A stretch of DNA of 64,000 bases from Caulobacter segnis (GCF_019931575.1 NZ_CP082923.1:310001-374000); one strand, 5' to 3'. Numbered from the stretch's first letter, positions 27,773 through 37,087 are shown. A program made the numbers and translations. The notes: a model not told the origin generated them from the letters alone.

Positions 27773-28698
27773 CAGGCCAGCACGGTCCCGGCGGAAATCG
27801 GAAAGCCGCGCGTGAAGGTCTCGGCGTCCTGGACGCCCTTTCCCTCGCGCTGGGCCTTCAGCAGGCGGACGGAGCCTTCGCCGCAGGCGATCAGCAGGCT
27901 GTCGTCCAGCGCCGTTCCGGGCGCGCCTGAAGTGGTCTCGACGCGCGACAGCAGGGCCTTCACGCGGACGGGACCCTTATCCGATGGCGCCTCGAACCAG
28001 GCGCCGGGGAAGGGCGACAGGCCGCGGATGTGACGGTCGACCTCGACGGCGGGGCGGGTCCAGTCGATGCGGGCCTCGGCCGACTTGATCTTCTTGGCGT
28101 AGGTGATGCCCTCTTCGGCTTGCGGCGTCTCGCGGACGACGCCGCGCTCGATAGCGGCCAGGGCGACGGGCAGCAGGCGCGCGCCGGTGGCGGCCAGCTT
28201 GTCGTGCAGGCTGGCGACGGTGTCGTCGTCGGCGATGGCGACCTGTTGCGACATCAGGATCGGACCCTCGTCCAGGCCCTCGCTCATCCGCATGACCTGG
28301 ACGCCGGTGACCGGGTCGCCGGCCATGATCGCCCGCTGGATCGGCGCGGCGCCGCGCCAACGCGGCAGCAGGCTGGCGTGCAGGTTGAAGCAGCCGTAGC
28401 GGGGCGCGTCGAGCACGGCCTTGACCAGGATCTGGCCGAACGCGACCACGACGGCGGCGTCCAGGTCCAGGGCCTGGAAGGCCTCGATCTCTTCCGGGGT
28501 CTTCATCGAGACCGGCGTGCGGACCGGCAGGCCCAGGCCCTCGGCGAAGGCGTGGACCGGCGAGGGCTTAAGCTCGTGGCCGCGCCCGCGCGGGGCCGGC
28601 GGCTGGGAATAGACAGCGACGATCTCGTGGCCCGAGGCGACGAGCTCGGCCAGGCAGGTGACGGCGAAATCGGGGGTGCCGAGGAAGGCGATGCGCAT
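27772..28698 (-). CDS. fmt: Methionyl-tRNA formyltransferase
   Basis: A 308-residue enzyme that formylates initiator Met-tRNA. Family marks: [19 protein letters not shown] at the start; [20 protein letters not shown] with catalytic Asn/His; and the following Asp in [13 protein letters not shown]-terminal OB-like domain (about 205-308) binds the tRNA. Together with def on the opposite strand at 23000 it covers formylation and deformylation. truA follows with a one-base overlap. Confidence 0.96.
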   Translation of the reverse strand: MRIAFLGTPDFAVTCLAELVASGHEIVAVYSQPPAPRGRGHELKPSPVHAFAEGLGLPVRTPVSMKTPEEIEAFQALDLDAAVVVAFGQILVKAVLDAPRYGCFNLHASLLPRWRGAAPIQRAIMAGDPVTGVQVMRMSEGLDEGPILMSQQVAIADDDTVASLHDKLAATGARLLPVALAAIERGVVRETPQAEEGITYAKKIKSAEARIDWTRPAVEVDRHIRGLSPFPGAWFEAPSDKGPVRVKALLSRVETTSGAPGTALDDSLLIACGEGSVRLLKAQREGKGVQDAETFTRGFPISAGTVLA

Positions 28699-28808
28699 GG
28701 CGGGGGTTTAGACGTCCAAAGCCGCCGGGGAAAGCCGGAGTCGGAACCTCGACCGTGGGGCTTCGTTATCCAGCCGACACACCAGAAGCAATTCTAGGGA
28801 GCACGACC

Positions 28809-29144
28809 ATGCGTTCCATCCTGTTCGTCGCCGGCTGCGCCGTGGCCCTGACGCTGACCGCCTGCTCGCAGGAGCACGCCACCGAGGTAAAGGAAGGCGC
28901 GAAGGCCGCCGCCTCCGACATCAAGGACGCCGCCCACACCATCGCCAACGACCCCGACGTCAAGGAGGCCGGCACGGCGATCAAGGAGAGCACCAAGGAG
29001 ACGGCCGGCGAGGTCGCCGACCAGGCCAAGGAACTGGGCGCGAAGGCCGGCCAGGAAGCCAAGGAAGCCGGCTCCGCCCTGAAGAAGGACGCCAAGGAAG
29101 GCGCGGCCGACAGCAAGAAGCAGCTGAACGAGGCGACGCACTAG
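28809..29144 (+). CDS. Small Lys/Ala/Glu-rich lipoprotein
   Basis: A 111-residue protein. The N-terminus RSILFVAGCAVALTLTAC is a lipoprotein signal with the lipobox LTAC, so Cys19 is probably lipidated. The mature part is almost entirely A/K/E/D/G in an 11-residue-like rhythm (VKEGAKAAASDIKDAAH, STKETAGEVADQAKELG), predicted as one amphipathic helix, like LEA-type or YtxH-like stress proteins. The role is unknown; a membrane-stabilising function is inference. It is convergent with the DUF805 gene (2-bp gap). Confidence 0.75.
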   Translation: MRSILFVAGCAVALTLTACSQEHATEVKEGAKAAASDIKDAAHTIANDPDVKEAGTAIKESTKETAGEVADQAKELGAKAGQEAKEAGSALKKDAKEGAADSKKQLNEATH

Positions 29145-29146
29145 GG

Positions 29147-29623
29147 TCAGCGCGCGGTTTCGACCTTGAAGAAATCGCCGGGCCGCAGATCAGACGGCGA
29201 GGGGCCAAAGCGATTGGCTCCTCGCACGCCGCGTAGGAATCCAATCTCGATCCACGCCCACGCGCCGAGCGCGAGGCCGCCAAGCGCCAGCAGAAGCGCG
29301 CCCAAGATCAGAAGCGGGTTGGCGCCATGCTCCAGCGTGCGCGCTGGGGCGACAAGCGCCCAAGGGCCGACAATGAAGAGGATCGCCCACAAGGCGCCTT
29401 TACCCCTGTCATGAAGACGCCGGACAGTGATCGATAAACTGGTGAGCAGCAGGGGCGGTATAAAGGCGAGCGGCACCGCGCCAAGCCAGCCCCCCACGAT
29501 CGTTCCGAATGACGCCAGGATCACGAGCGCGGCTCCCACCGCGGTCAGCATCACCTGGAGGCGCCAGTATGTCAGGCGCGTGGCGCGACCTTCAAACCCG
29601 AACAGCAGCTTCGCGTAGTCCAA
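29147..29623 (-). CDS. DUF805 family membrane protein
   Basis: A 158-residue inner-membrane protein with about four helices. It starts MDYAKLLFGFEGRATRLTYW, the common DUF805 entry, and has ITVRRLHDRGKGALWAI, its most conserved loop. The tail is cytoplasmic and polar. The family's function is unknown. GGAGACA precedes the start. It is monocistronic, convergent with the small lipoprotein gene and 54 bp upstream of the dapD end. Confidence 0.85.
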   Translation of the reverse strand: MDYAKLLFGFEGRATRLTYWRLQVMLTAVGAALVILASFGTIVGGWLGAVPLAFIPPLLLTSLSITVRRLHDRGKGALWAILFIVGPWALVAPARTLEHGANPLLILGALLLALGGLALGAWAWIEIGFLRGVRGANRFGPSPSDLRPGDFFKVETAR

Positions 29624-29676
29624 GGCTGTCTCCCCCCACGTGAGGAGACAACCTTAGGGTGGCCAGGTTTGGGCGA

Positions 29677-30525
29677 CTAGTCCCGCAGCAGGTCGTTGAT
29701 CGAGGTCTTCGAGCGCGTCTGGGCGTCGACGGTCTTGACGATCACGGCGCAGTACAGGCTGGGGCCGCCGTTCGGGTCGGGCAGGCTGCCGGGGACGACG
29801 ACGCTGTAGGGCGGGACCTTGCCGATGTGGACGGCGCCGGTCTTGCGGTCGACGATCTTGGTCGAGGCGCTGATGAACACGCCCATCGACAGGACCGAGC
29901 CCTCGCCGACGACCACGCCCTCGACGACTTCCGAGCGGGCGCCGATGAAGCAGTTGTCCTCGATGATGGTCGGGTTGGCCTGCAGGGGCTCCAGAACCCC
30001 GCCGATGCCGACGCCGCCCGACAGGTGGACGTTCTTGCCGATCTGGGCGCACGAGCCGACCGTCACCCAGGTGTCGACCATCGTGCCTTCATCGACATAG
30101 CCGCCGATGTTCACGAACGACGGCATCAGGATGACGTTCTTGCCGATGTGGGCGCCGCGGCGGACGATCGCGCCCGGAACCGCGCGGAAGCCGCCGGCCT
30201 CGAACTGCGGGGCGTCCCAGCCGTCGAACTTGTTCGGGACCTTGTCCCACCAGGGGCCGACGCCGCCGCCCAGCGAGCCGGCGCGCATCACGGTGTTGGG
30301 GTTCAGGCGGAACGACAGCAGCACGGCCTTCTTCAGCCACTGGTGGGTGATCCACTCGCCGTCGACCTTCTCCGAGACACGGGCCTTGCCGCTGTCGAGC
30401 AGCAGCAGCGATTCCTCGACGGCGGTGCGGACGGGGCCGGTGGTGGCGGCCGAGACGTCGGCGCGGGCTTCCCAGGCGGCTTCGATCTCGGTTTGCAGAT
30501 CCGAGAGGCTCACGGAGGCGGTCAT
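29677..30525 (-). CDS. dapD: 2,3,4,5-tetrahydropyridine-2,6-dicarboxylate N-succinyltransferase
   Basis: A 282-residue trimeric left-handed beta-helix enzyme that uses succinyl-CoA to form N-succinyl-2-amino-6-ketopimelate. Hexapeptide repeats run from about residue 105 to 215 ([20 protein letters not shown], then [19 protein letters not shown]). Together with dapE and asd in this window it covers three steps of the succinylase lysine/DAP pathway. Its start overlaps the stop of the HAD gene by 3 bp, so it is translationally coupled. Confidence 0.96.
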   Translation of the reverse strand: MTASVSLSDLQTEIEAAWEARADVSAATTGPVRTAVEESLLLLDSGKARVSEKVDGEWITHQWLKKAVLLSFRLNPNTVMRAGSLGGGVGPWWDKVPNKFDGWDAPQFEAGGFRAVPGAIVRRGAHIGKNVILMPSFVNIGGYVDEGTMVDTWVTVGSCAQIGKNVHLSGGVGIGGVLEPLQANPTIIEDNCFIGARSEVVEGVVVGEGSVLSMGVFISASTKIVDRKTGAVHIGKVPPYSVVVPGSLPDPNGGPSLYCAVIVKTVDAQTRSKTSINDLLRD

Positions 30526-31187
30526 TGCGGGCTTCCTTGCAGGCGCGCCGAGCTGAGGAACTCGGCGAGGTCGTTGGTGCGGAAATGGACGTGTTCGGAG
30601 GTCGAGTCCGCCGCGTGCGGCCCGACCAGGACGGTGGTCATGCCCAGCCGCGAGGCCGGCACGAGGTTCTTCTCGCTGTCCTCGAAGAAGGCGGTCATCG
30701 GCGGATCGATGGCGTGCAGCTTGGTGATCCGGTCGAAGGTCGCCAGCGAGGGCTTGGGCACGTAGTCGGCCGTCTCGATGGCGAAGATCTCGGAGAACAG
30801 GTCGCGCAGCTCCAGATGGGCCAGCACCCGCTCGGCGTGGCCCAGCGAGCCATTGGTGAAGATCAGCCGGCGGCCGGGCAGGCGGTCGATCGCCGCGCGC
30901 AGCGCAGGATCGGGCGTCAGCCGGTCCATCGAGACGTCGTGCACCTCGTCCAGGAAGGCCTTGGGCTCGATGCCGTGATTGGTCATCAGCCCGGCCAGGG
31001 TGGTGCCGTGCTCCTTGAAGTAGCCGTGCTGCAGCGCGCGGGCCTCGTCGCGCGGCAGGCCCGTCTCGCGCGCCACGAAGTCGGTCATCTTGGCCTCGAT
31101 CAGACCCATGAACTCGCTTTCCAGCGGGTACAGGGTGTTGTCGAGGTCGAACAGCCAGGTGTCGACGTGCGAGAGGTCGGCGCTCAT
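30522..31187 (-). CDS. HAD-superfamily pyrimidine 5'-nucleotidase-like phosphatase
   Basis: A 221-residue HAD phosphatase. Motif I is FDLDNTLYP (about 14-22) with the nucleophile Asp; motif II is [11 protein letters not shown]; a Lys in VPKPSLATF is motif [12 protein letters not shown] is motif IV. The DNTLYP form is that of the pyrimidine 5'-nucleotidase (SDT1/YjjG-like) branch. It overlaps argB upstream and dapD downstream by a few bases, making a tight argB-HAD-dapD operon conserved in alphaproteobacteria. Whether it supports amino-acid synthesis or nucleotide turnover is not known. Confidence 0.85.
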   Translation of the reverse strand: MSADLSHVDTWLFDLDNTLYPLESEFMGLIEAKMTDFVARETGLPRDEARALQHGYFKEHGTTLAGLMTNHGIEPKAFLDEVHDVSMDRLTPDPALRAAIDRLPGRRLIFTNGSLGHAERVLAHLELRDLFSEIFAIETADYVPKPSLATFDRITKLHAIDPPMTAFFEDSEKNLVPASRLGMTTVLVGPHAADSTSEHVHFRTNDLAEFLSSARLQGSPQ

Positions 31188-32098
31188 CGGGAGATGAGCG
31201 TGCCCGCGCCGTGTTCGCTGAACAGCTCGACCAGCATGGCGTGCGGCCGGCGGCCGTCCAGGATGACCACGGCCTCGACGCCCGACTCCACGGCGTGGAT
31301 GGCGTTTTCCAGCTTGGGGATCATGCCGCCGGTGGCCACGCCGGTGTCGATCAGCGCGCGAGCCTCTTCCAGCGTCATCTGGCGGATCAGTTCGCCATTG
31401 GCGTCCAGCACGCCCTTGATGTCGGTCAGCATCAGCATCCGCTTGGCCTTCAGCGCGCCCGCCAGGGCGCCGGCCACGGTGTCGGCGTTGATGTTGAAGG
31501 TCTCGCCGGCGTCCGAGACGCCGATCGGCGCGATGACCGGGATGTAGTCGGTTTCCGAGGTCAGCAGGGCCTGGATGATGTGCGGGTCGATCTTGGTTGG
31601 TTCGCCCACGAAGCCCAGGTCGACGACCTGCTCGATGTTGCTGTCCGGATCCTTCTTGGTCCGGGTCACCTTCTCGGCGGTGATCAGGCGGGCGTCCTTG
31701 CCCGACAGGCCCACGCCGCGCACGTCGGCCTCGGCGCCGGCCTGGGTGATCCAGTTGGCGATTTCCTTGTTGATGGCGCCCGACAGGACCATCTCGGCCA
31801 CTTCCATGGTGGCTTCGTCGGTGACGCGCAGGCCGTCGACGAAGGTCGACTTGACGCCGGCCTTGTCCAGCATGCGGCTGATCTGCGGACCGCCGCCGTG
31901 CACGACTACCGGATGGACGCCCAGCAGCTTCAGCAGCACCGCGTCGGCGGCGAACACCTTGGCCACCTCTTCCTGGCCCATGGCGTGGCCGCCGTATTTG
32001 ATCACGACCGTTTCGCGGTCGTAGATCTGGATATAGGGCAGGGCCTCGGCCAGGGTCTTGGCTGTGGCCCAGCCGGCTTCCTCGGCGGCATCGGTCAA
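31184..32098 (-). CDS. argB: Acetylglutamate kinase
   Basis: A 304-residue amino-acid kinase that phosphorylates N-acetylglutamate in arginine synthesis. Signatures: [10 protein letters not shown] (phosphate-binding Lys and Gly), [21 protein letters not shown], and [15 protein letters not shown]. The N-terminal helix before the core is the extension seen in arginine-sensitive hexameric enzymes, so feedback inhibition by arginine is likely. First gene of the argB-HAD-dapD operon; its stop overlaps the HAD start by 4 bp. Confidence 0.96.
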   Translation of the reverse strand: MTDAAEEAGWATAKTLAEALPYIQIYDRETVVIKYGGHAMGQEEVAKVFAADAVLLKLLGVHPVVVHGGGPQISRMLDKAGVKSTFVDGLRVTDEATMEVAEMVLSGAINKEIANWITQAGAEADVRGVGLSGKDARLITAEKVTRTKKDPDSNIEQVVDLGFVGEPTKIDPHIIQALLTSETDYIPVIAPIGVSDAGETFNINADTVAGALAGALKAKRMLMLTDIKGVLDANGELIRQMTLEEARALIDTGVATGGMIPKLENAIHAVESGVEAVVILDGRRPHAMLVELFSEHGAGTLISR

Positions 32099-32187
32099 GG
32101 CGTCGGTCCCTCAAGCAAAAATGGGGATACGGAAATAGGCGGCGCCTCGATAGCGGACCCCGCCCCCCCTGTCACCAAAAAGGGGGC

Positions 32188-32460
32188 TCAGGCCCGGCGG
32201 TCGAACCGCCACTTCATGGCCAGCACCGCGCCCGACATCAGCAGGCAGGCGATGTTCGAGGCGATCACCGGCCAGGCGCGGATCAGGATCCCGTAGACGA
32301 TCCAGCAGGAAAAGCCGGTGACCGTGACCACATAGGTGCGCAGCGAGACGGACGAGGCGTCCTTCTCCTTCCAGATCTTGACGATCTGCGGCGCGAAGCT
32401 GGTGATCGAAAGCAGGGCGGCGGCCGTGCCGACCCCGGCGGCGACCGGCGGGACGGCCAT
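32188..32460 (-). CDS. SemiSWEET/PQ-loop transporter
   Basis: A 90-residue, three-helix membrane protein. The PQ-loop motif FAPQIVKIWKEKDASSVSLR (23-42) is complete, and GFSCWIVYGIL in helix 2 and NIACLLMSGAVLAMKW in helix 3 fit bacterial SemiSWEETs, which work as dimers to pass small sugars. Substrate here is not known. The ATG overlaps the TGA of lovR by one base (TGATG), so translation is coupled to the photoreceptor pair upstream. A longer frame to 32568 starts inside lovR and is not supported. Confidence 0.85.
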   Translation of the reverse strand: MAVPPVAAGVGTAAALLSITSFAPQIVKIWKEKDASSVSLRTYVVTVTGFSCWIVYGILIRAWPVIASNIACLLMSGAVLAMKWRFDRRA

Positions 32461-32927
32461 CAGGCCGTCCGTTGCATGACGTCGTCGAGGCCCCACAGCG
32501 CGGCATAGGCCGGGGCCAGGGTCAGGCCGACCGGGACGGGGCCGGGCGCGTGGCCCTCGGTCAGGCAATAGCTGAGATAGCCGAGGGCGGTCTTCACCCC
32601 GTGCTCGGAATAGGGCTTGCCGATCACGCCGCAGGCGCCGGCGAAGTCGTCGGGCAGGCGCTTGACGTTAGCGGTCATGAACAGGGCCACGCCCCCACAG
32701 TCCTGCGAGATTTTCCGAGCCACGTCGACGCCGGTCGGGCCGTCGCTGAGGTGGACGTCCACGAGAGCGAGGTCGGGATGCAGCTTTTCGGCCAGGTCAA
32801 CCGCCTCGTCCGAGCTCATCGCGCAGCCGAGCGAGTGGCAACCCACCTCTTCGACCAGATGTTCCAGCTCGATCGCGAGAAGCATTTCATCCTCGACAAT
32901 CAGCACCTCGAGCGTTCGGCCGCTCAT
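32460..32927 (-). CDS. lovR: Single-domain response regulator LovR
   Basis: A 155-residue receiver protein without output domain. Acidic pair E12/D13 is in VEDE, the phosphorylated Asp57 is in LALVDVHLSD, and Lys104 is in IGKPYSE. The last ~35 residues are an extra tail of unknown role. In C. crescentus LovR works with LovK in the light-modulated general stress response and cell adhesion and acts as a phosphate sink. It starts 15 bp after the lovK stop and overlaps the SemiSWEET gene by one base. The symbol rests on its adjacency to a LOV-HisKA_2 kinase. Confidence 0.87.
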   Translation of the reverse strand: MSGRTLEVLIVEDEMLLAIELEHLVEEVGCHSLGCAMSSDEAVDLAEKLHPDLALVDVHLSDGPTGVDVARKISQDCGGVALFMTANVKRLPDDFAGACGVIGKPYSEHGVKTALGYLSYCLTEGHAPGPVPVGLTLAPAYAALWGLDDVMQRTA

Positions 32928-32942
32928 AACGAAAGTCCTCGA

Positions 32943-34061
32943 TCAATGCGCGCCGTTCACCGGCAGCAGAATAATCACGCGAACACCAGGTTCCGCGTCG
33001 GTGGTCTCGCACTTCGCCTTCAGTTGCTGGCACAGCAGCTGGACGATGGTGAGGCCGAAGCCCGACGGCTTGCTGTCCTTGTCGAGTCCAACGCCGTCAT
33101 CGGTGATTTCGATCCGGAATTCCCCTTCCTGGCGAGTCACGCCGACGAAGATTCGGCCGCCGCGGCCCTCCGGAAAGCCATGGCGAAGGGCGTTAGTCAG
33201 CAGCTCGTTGACCACCAGGGCGAACGGCGCGGCCTTGGAGGCGGGGATCTCGACCCGCTCCAGGTCCAGCTCCATGCGGATGTCGTCGCGCATGGCCGAG
33301 CCCATCAGGTCGGCGACCATGTCGCGGATGAAGGCCGAGACGTCGAAGCGCTCGACATCCTCGCTCTGGAACAGGCGGCGGTGGACGGTGGCGATGGCGT
33401 TGACCCGGCCCAGCATGCCCTTCAGCGAGGCCTTCAGCGCCGGATCGGCCACACGCCGGTTCTGCAGCAGCAGCAGACTGGAGATGAGCTGCAGATTGTT
33501 CTTCACCCGATGGTCCACCTCGTGGAGCAGGGCGGTCTTCTGCTCCAGGGCGTCGGTCAGCTCGCGGGTGCGGTCGTCGACGATCTGCTGCAGGCCGTCG
33601 CTGTGGTCGCGGGCTTGGAACTCGACGGCCTTCTTGTCGGTGGTGTCCAGCTGCGAGCCGAAGAAGTAGACGATCCGGCCGCTGTCGTTGCGCACCGGCG
33701 ATAGGTAGAGGGCGTTCCAGAAGGTGGCGCCGTCCTTGCGGTAGTTCAGCACGTCGACGGCGATGTCCTCGCCGGCCGCGATCGCCGCGCGCAGGGCCTC
33801 GACGGCCTTGGGATCGGTGTCCGGGCCCTGCAGGAATCGGCAGTTGCGGCCGATGACCTCGTCGCGTTCGTAGCCGGTCAGCTTGAGGAAGGCGTCGTTG
33901 GCGAAGATGATCGGATTGTCGTCCTGGGTCGCGTCCGTGACGATCATCGCCATGCGGGTGGCCCGGATCGCGGCGGCGAAAGGGTCGTCGACCCCATGAC
34001 CGGCGGCCAGTCGGTCCCCGGCGCGTCGCGATTCCGAATAGTCATTCATGCTTGCGGTCAA
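32943..34061 (-). CDS. lovK: Blue-light LOV-domain sensor histidine kinase LovK
   Basis: A 372-residue soluble kinase. Residues ~30-140 are a LOV domain with the flavin signature GRNCRFLQG; Cys74 is the residue that forms the light-induced adduct with FMN. Residues 178-190 (LLHEVDHRVKNNL) are the HisKA_2 phospho-acceptor box, and the C-terminal ATPase has VVNELLTNALRHGFPEG and DDGVGL. This is the layout of C. crescentus LovK, which responds to blue light and redox state and feeds the PhyR/NepR/sigma-T stress pathway (not in this window). The neighbouring receiver gene is its LovR partner. Confidence 0.94.
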   Translation of the reverse strand: MTASMNDYSESRRAGDRLAAGHGVDDPFAAAIRATRMAMIVTDATQDDNPIIFANDAFLKLTGYERDEVIGRNCRFLQGPDTDPKAVEALRAAIAAGEDIAVDVLNYRKDGATFWNALYLSPVRNDSGRIVYFFGSQLDTTDKKAVEFQARDHSDGLQQIVDDRTRELTDALEQKTALLHEVDHRVKNNLQLISSLLLLQNRRVADPALKASLKGMLGRVNAIATVHRRLFQSEDVERFDVSAFIRDMVADLMGSAMRDDIRMELDLERVEIPASKAAPFALVVNELLTNALRHGFPEGRGGRIFVGVTRQEGEFRIEITDDGVGLDKDSKPSGFGLTIVQLLCQQLKAKCETTDAEPGVRVIILLPVNGAH

Positions 34062-34134
34062 GCTCCCACCACCCCGTGGACGCTGAACGTACCCGATCCT
34101 GTCGGGTTCCCAACATAGCTTCGATCGCGCGACG

Positions 34135-34166
34135 AAAACGGCGGGAGTCCAGGAGCACTCCCGCCG
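34135..34166 (-). terminator. Rho-independent terminator after the sulfate-binding protein gene
   Basis: A perfect 10-bp stem CGGCGGGAGT/ACTCCCGCCG (34139-34166) is followed on the minus strand by TTTT (34135-34138). A second hairpin (34177-34186 with 34201-34210, 9 of 10 bases paired) stands before it. Together they insulate lovK. Confidence 0.85.
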
Positions 34167-34221
34167 CGCTGTCCGAGGGTCCGTCCGCGCTTCCCGGAAC
34201 GGGCGGACCCTGGGGAAGGCG

Positions 34222-35283
34222 TCACTTCGGCTGGTAGATCCTGTCGAACACGCCGCCGTCGGCGAAGTGCGTGGTCTGGGCCTTCTTCCAGCCGCCGAAG
34301 GTGTCGTCGATGGTGACGAGCGGGATCTTCTTGAAGCGGTTGGCGTACTTGGCCGCCACGTCGGCGTTGCGCGGGCGGTAGTAGTTCTTGGCGATCAGCT
34401 CCTGGGCCAGCGGGCTGTACAGGAAGTTCAGATAGCCCTCGGCGATGGTGCGGGTCTTGTGGCGATCGACGTTCTTGTCGACCACGGCGACCGGCGGCTC
34501 GGCCAGGATCGACAGCGACGGATAGACGATGTCGAACTTGCCGGGCAGTTCGTCCTGGGCGAGGTAGGCCTCGTTCTCCCAGGCCAGCAGCACGTCGCCC
34601 AGGCCGCGCTGGGTGAAGCTGGTGGTGGCGCCGCGGGCGCCGGTGTCCAGCACGGGCACGTGCTCGAACAGGGTCTTCACGAAGGCTTCGGCCTTGGCGG
34701 GGTTGCCGCCCGGCTGCTTCAGGGCCCAGGCCCAGGCGGCCAGGTAGTTCCAGCGGGCCCCGCCCGAGGTCTTCGGGTTCGGCGTGATCACGTCGATGCC
34801 CGGCTTCACCAGGTCGCCCCAGTCCTTGATCTTCCAAGGATTGCCCTTGCGGACCAGGAACACGATGGTCGAGGTGTAGGGGGTCGAGTTCTGCGGCAGG
34901 CGCGACTGCCAGTTGGCCGGCAGCAGCTTGGCCTTGGCGGCGATCTCGTCGATGTCGTAGGCGAGGGCGAGCGTGACGACGTCGGCCTGCAGGCCGTCGA
35001 TCACCGAGCGGGCCTGCTTGCCCGAGCCGCCGTGGCTCTGGTTGATCACCAGGGTCTGGCCGACCCGGTCCTTCCAGTACTTGGCGTAGGCGGCGTTGAT
35101 GTCCTTGTAGAGCTCGCGCGTCGGGTCGTAGCTGACGTTGAGCAGGGTGATGGTCTTGCCCGCCTGGGCCTGCGCCAGGCTGGGGAGCGCGCCCGCGGCC
35201 AAACCCGTGGAGAGCGCCGCGGCGCCCGCGCCGGCGCCGGCCAGCAGGCCGCGGCGGGTCGGAGCCTTGATGATGTCACTCAT
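34222..35283 (-). CDS. Sulfate-type ABC transporter substrate-binding protein
   Basis: A 353-residue periplasmic binding protein with a twin-arginine signal (TRRGLLAG at 9-16, then a hydrophobic stretch ending [10 protein letters not shown]). [37 protein letters not shown] and [20 protein letters not shown] are hallmarks of the Sbp/CysP family, which binds sulfate or thiosulfate. No permease or ATPase gene is adjacent, so the rest of the transporter must be elsewhere. It follows the porin gene on the same strand with a hairpin between them. Confidence 0.92.
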   Translation of the reverse strand: MSDIIKAPTRRGLLAGAGAGAAALSTGLAAGALPSLAQAQAGKTITLLNVSYDPTRELYKDINAAYAKYWKDRVGQTLVINQSHGGSGKQARSVIDGLQADVVTLALAYDIDEIAAKAKLLPANWQSRLPQNSTPYTSTIVFLVRKGNPWKIKDWGDLVKPGIDVITPNPKTSGGARWNYLAAWAWALKQPGGNPAKAEAFVKTLFEHVPVLDTGARGATTSFTQRGLGDVLLAWENEAYLAQDELPGKFDIVYPSLSILAEPPVAVVDKNVDRHKTRTIAEGYLNFLYSPLAQELIAKNYYRPRNADVAAKYANRFKKIPLVTIDDTFGGWKKAQTTHFADGGVFDRIYQPK

Positions 35284-35357
35284 GGGACGGTCCTTTCTGG
35301 AGTCTTTTCGAGGCGGCGCGGTCTGGCGCGGCGAGGCTTGACGAAGAGGTGGCCCGC

Positions 35358-35386
35358 CCGCCCCGCGGCATCAACCGGCGGGGCGG
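35358..35386 (-). terminator. GC hairpin between porin and sulfate-binding protein genes
   Basis: CCGCCCCGCGG (35358-35368) pairs with CCGGCGGGGCGG (35375-35386) with one bulge. It lies 15 bp beyond the porin stop. There is no T-run, so it could terminate, attenuate or protect the upstream message. Confidence 0.45.
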
Positions 35387-35400
35387 ACGACGCCTGGAGA

Positions 35401-36864
35401 CTAGAACGCGAACTGGCTGCGGAAGTTGACCGCCTGGTAGCTCTGGCTCAGCGGCAGCAGGCCGCCGGCCGGGTCCTGGCGATCGACGTCGACGTCCAGG
35501 TAGTCGACCGAGAACTTGGTCACCGAGTTCGGGAACCAGTTCAGGCCGACCGTCCAGATGGTCTGTTCGCCGCCGCGCACGCGGTCGCCGGCCAGGGTCG
35601 CGTTCTCGTGGTGGTTCAGGTCCAGCACCGAGTAGCGGCCGGCCAGCTCCCAGGCGCCCCACTTGTGGGCCTTGGGATCGAACGGGTTATTGATGGCCGG
35701 GGCGTCGAAGGCGAAGTTGTTGGCGTTGTACCGGCGGGCCTCGCCCGTCAGCACCCAGCCGCCTTCCACGTACCAGCCCTTGAACTTGGGATCGCTGACG
35801 CCGGCGGCCGGATTGCGACGGTCGATCTTGTAGTCGAAGTACTCGCTCTGGATCAGGAAGTTCTGCTTCTGGGCGGCCAGTTCAAGGCCGTAGTGGCGGG
35901 CGCCCTTGGCGTCGATGGCGCCGGTGGTGACCAGCTGCTGGCCGTCGACGCGCAGTTCCGGGCGGTCCTGGATGGTGACGGCGTAGGCGCCGGTCAGGGC
36001 CGTGCTCTGGGCCGGGGTGGCCACGACGCTGGCGTTGACGCCGGCGTGGACCAGCCAGTCATAGCCCTTCAGCGGGATGAAGGCGAAGCGCCCCAGGTAG
36101 CCGATCTGCTCGTCGAAGGTCTGGCCGTCGCCGGCCTTGGCGCCGGTGACCGCGCCCGACAGGATCCAGCGCTCCTGGACCACCTGGCCCTGCAGGGCGA
36201 TGCGGCGGTCCGCGCCGGCCAGGCCACGGGCGGCTTCGGCCGAGGACGGGCGTTCCGGGAACAGCGAGCCGTTGGTCGAGGCCGCGTCCTCCAGGCCCAG
36301 GTTCGGGGCGTAGGCGCCGACCCGGATCTTGAACGGAGCGTAGTTGTACTGGACATACAGTTCCTGCAGCTGGCCGGCGCCGTCGGTGCCCGCGCCGCCG
36401 AAGTCCAGCAGGATCGAGTAGTCGAAGTTCTTGGCGAACTTGCCGTCGACGCCCAGGCGGGCGCGGCGGAAGTTGGTGCCGTTGTTCAGGTCGCGGGCGT
36501 TGCCGAGCACGGCCGGCAGGCCCTTGTCCTGATAGTACTGGGCGGCGTCCAGCTGCATCACGCCGTGCAGCGTGGCGCTGTAGGCGCCGTCGCCGGACGC
36601 GATCGTCGGCTTGGCGCCGGCGATGCTGACGGTGGTGGCGCTCTGGACCGTGCGAACGTCCTTGAAGCTGGCGGCCGTGGCGGCCTTGAGATCGGCGACC
36701 TGCTGCTGCAGCGCCGAGAGCTGGGCCTCCAGCGCGGCGATGCGGGCGGCGGCCTCGTCTGGCGATGCGGGCGGAGCGGTCTGGGCCGACGCGACGCCGG
36801 CCGTGGCCAGAAGCGACACGCCGGCGATCAACGCGGCGCGAAATGCGGTTTTTGTGTTGCTCAT
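35401..36864 (-). CDS. Phosphate/polyphosphate-selective type outer-membrane porin (OprO/OprP family)
   Basis: A 487-residue outer-membrane protein. Signal peptide ends ATAGVASA, then a coiled coil (AARIAALEAQLSALQQQVAD, about 38-65) as in the trimeric OprO/OprP porins, followed by a 16-strand-type barrel with repeated aromatic strand ends and a final Phe (SQFAF). The family conducts phosphate, pyrophosphate or other anions. Placed upstream of a sulfate-type binding protein and close to the pst-pho locus, it is probably an anion channel induced by starvation (inference). The inverted repeat TTCCTA/TAGGAA lies 62-89 bp upstream. Confidence 0.9.
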   Translation of the reverse strand: MSNTKTAFRAALIAGVSLLATAGVASAQTAPPASPDEAAARIAALEAQLSALQQQVADLKAATAASFKDVRTVQSATTVSIAGAKPTIASGDGAYSATLHGVMQLDAAQYYQDKGLPAVLGNARDLNNGTNFRRARLGVDGKFAKNFDYSILLDFGGAGTDGAGQLQELYVQYNYAPFKIRVGAYAPNLGLEDAASTNGSLFPERPSSAEAARGLAGADRRIALQGQVVQERWILSGAVTGAKAGDGQTFDEQIGYLGRFAFIPLKGYDWLVHAGVNASVVATPAQSTALTGAYAVTIQDRPELRVDGQQLVTTGAIDAKGARHYGLELAAQKQNFLIQSEYFDYKIDRRNPAAGVSDPKFKGWYVEGGWVLTGEARRYNANNFAFDAPAINNPFDPKAHKWGAWELAGRYSVLDLNHHENATLAGDRVRGGEQTIWTVGLNWFPNSVTKFSVDYLDVDVDRQDPAGGLLPLSQSYQAVNFRSQFAF

Positions 36865-36925
36865 GTGTAGTCCCCTCTCGGCGCCGCTGGGCGGGGCCGA
36901 CCTGCCGAGCTAGGGAAGACGATTA

Positions 36926-36953
36926 TTCCTAGCTCTGAAATCGAGATTAGGAA
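36926..36953. promoter_or_regulatory. Inverted repeat upstream of the porin gene
   Basis: TTCCTA (36926-36931) and TAGGAA (36948-36953) are perfect arms, with an inner CTC/GAG pair, 62-89 bp upstream of the porin ATG. It is AT-rich relative to its surroundings. A candidate operator for anion-starvation control; the binding protein is unknown and it does not match the Pho box seen before pstC. Confidence 0.4.
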
Positions 36954-37055
36954 AAGCGGCCTTGAGTTTTTCTAGAGACACGGTTGAGCACCGTGGTTTC
37001 AGCCGCGAATCCTTCACGGAATCAGACGCTTGAGCTGTTAAAGATCCGTAGACGG

Positions 37056-37087
37056 AAAAAGCCGCCCCGGTCTCCCGAGGCGGCTTT
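37056..37087 (-). terminator. Rho-independent terminator of the autotransporter gene
   Basis: On the minus strand GCCGCC-TCGGGAGACCGG-GGCGGC is followed by TTTTT (37056-37060). It starts 39 bp beyond the autotransporter stop codon. Confidence 0.85.

Noticed and set aside
28809-29144. Antitoxin or histone-like protein, because of the Lys/Ala repeats.
   Set aside because: The lipobox and signal peptide place it in the envelope, so a DNA-binding role is unlikely.
30522-32114. 530-residue reading that joins the HAD phosphatase to an upstream extension.
   Set aside because: The extension is argB in another frame. The HAD domain begins at the ATG at 31187, overlapping argB by 4 bp.
32163-32187. 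Terminator after the SemiSWEET gene.
   Set aside because: GCCCCC/GGGGGC can pair over a 13-base loop, but the stem is short and no T-run follows on the minus strand.
34267-36870. 867-residue open frame on the plus strand.
   Set aside because: It is antisense to the sulfate-binding protein and porin genes, rich in Val/Gly/Ala/Asp/Arg with no domain. High GC leaves long open antisense frames.
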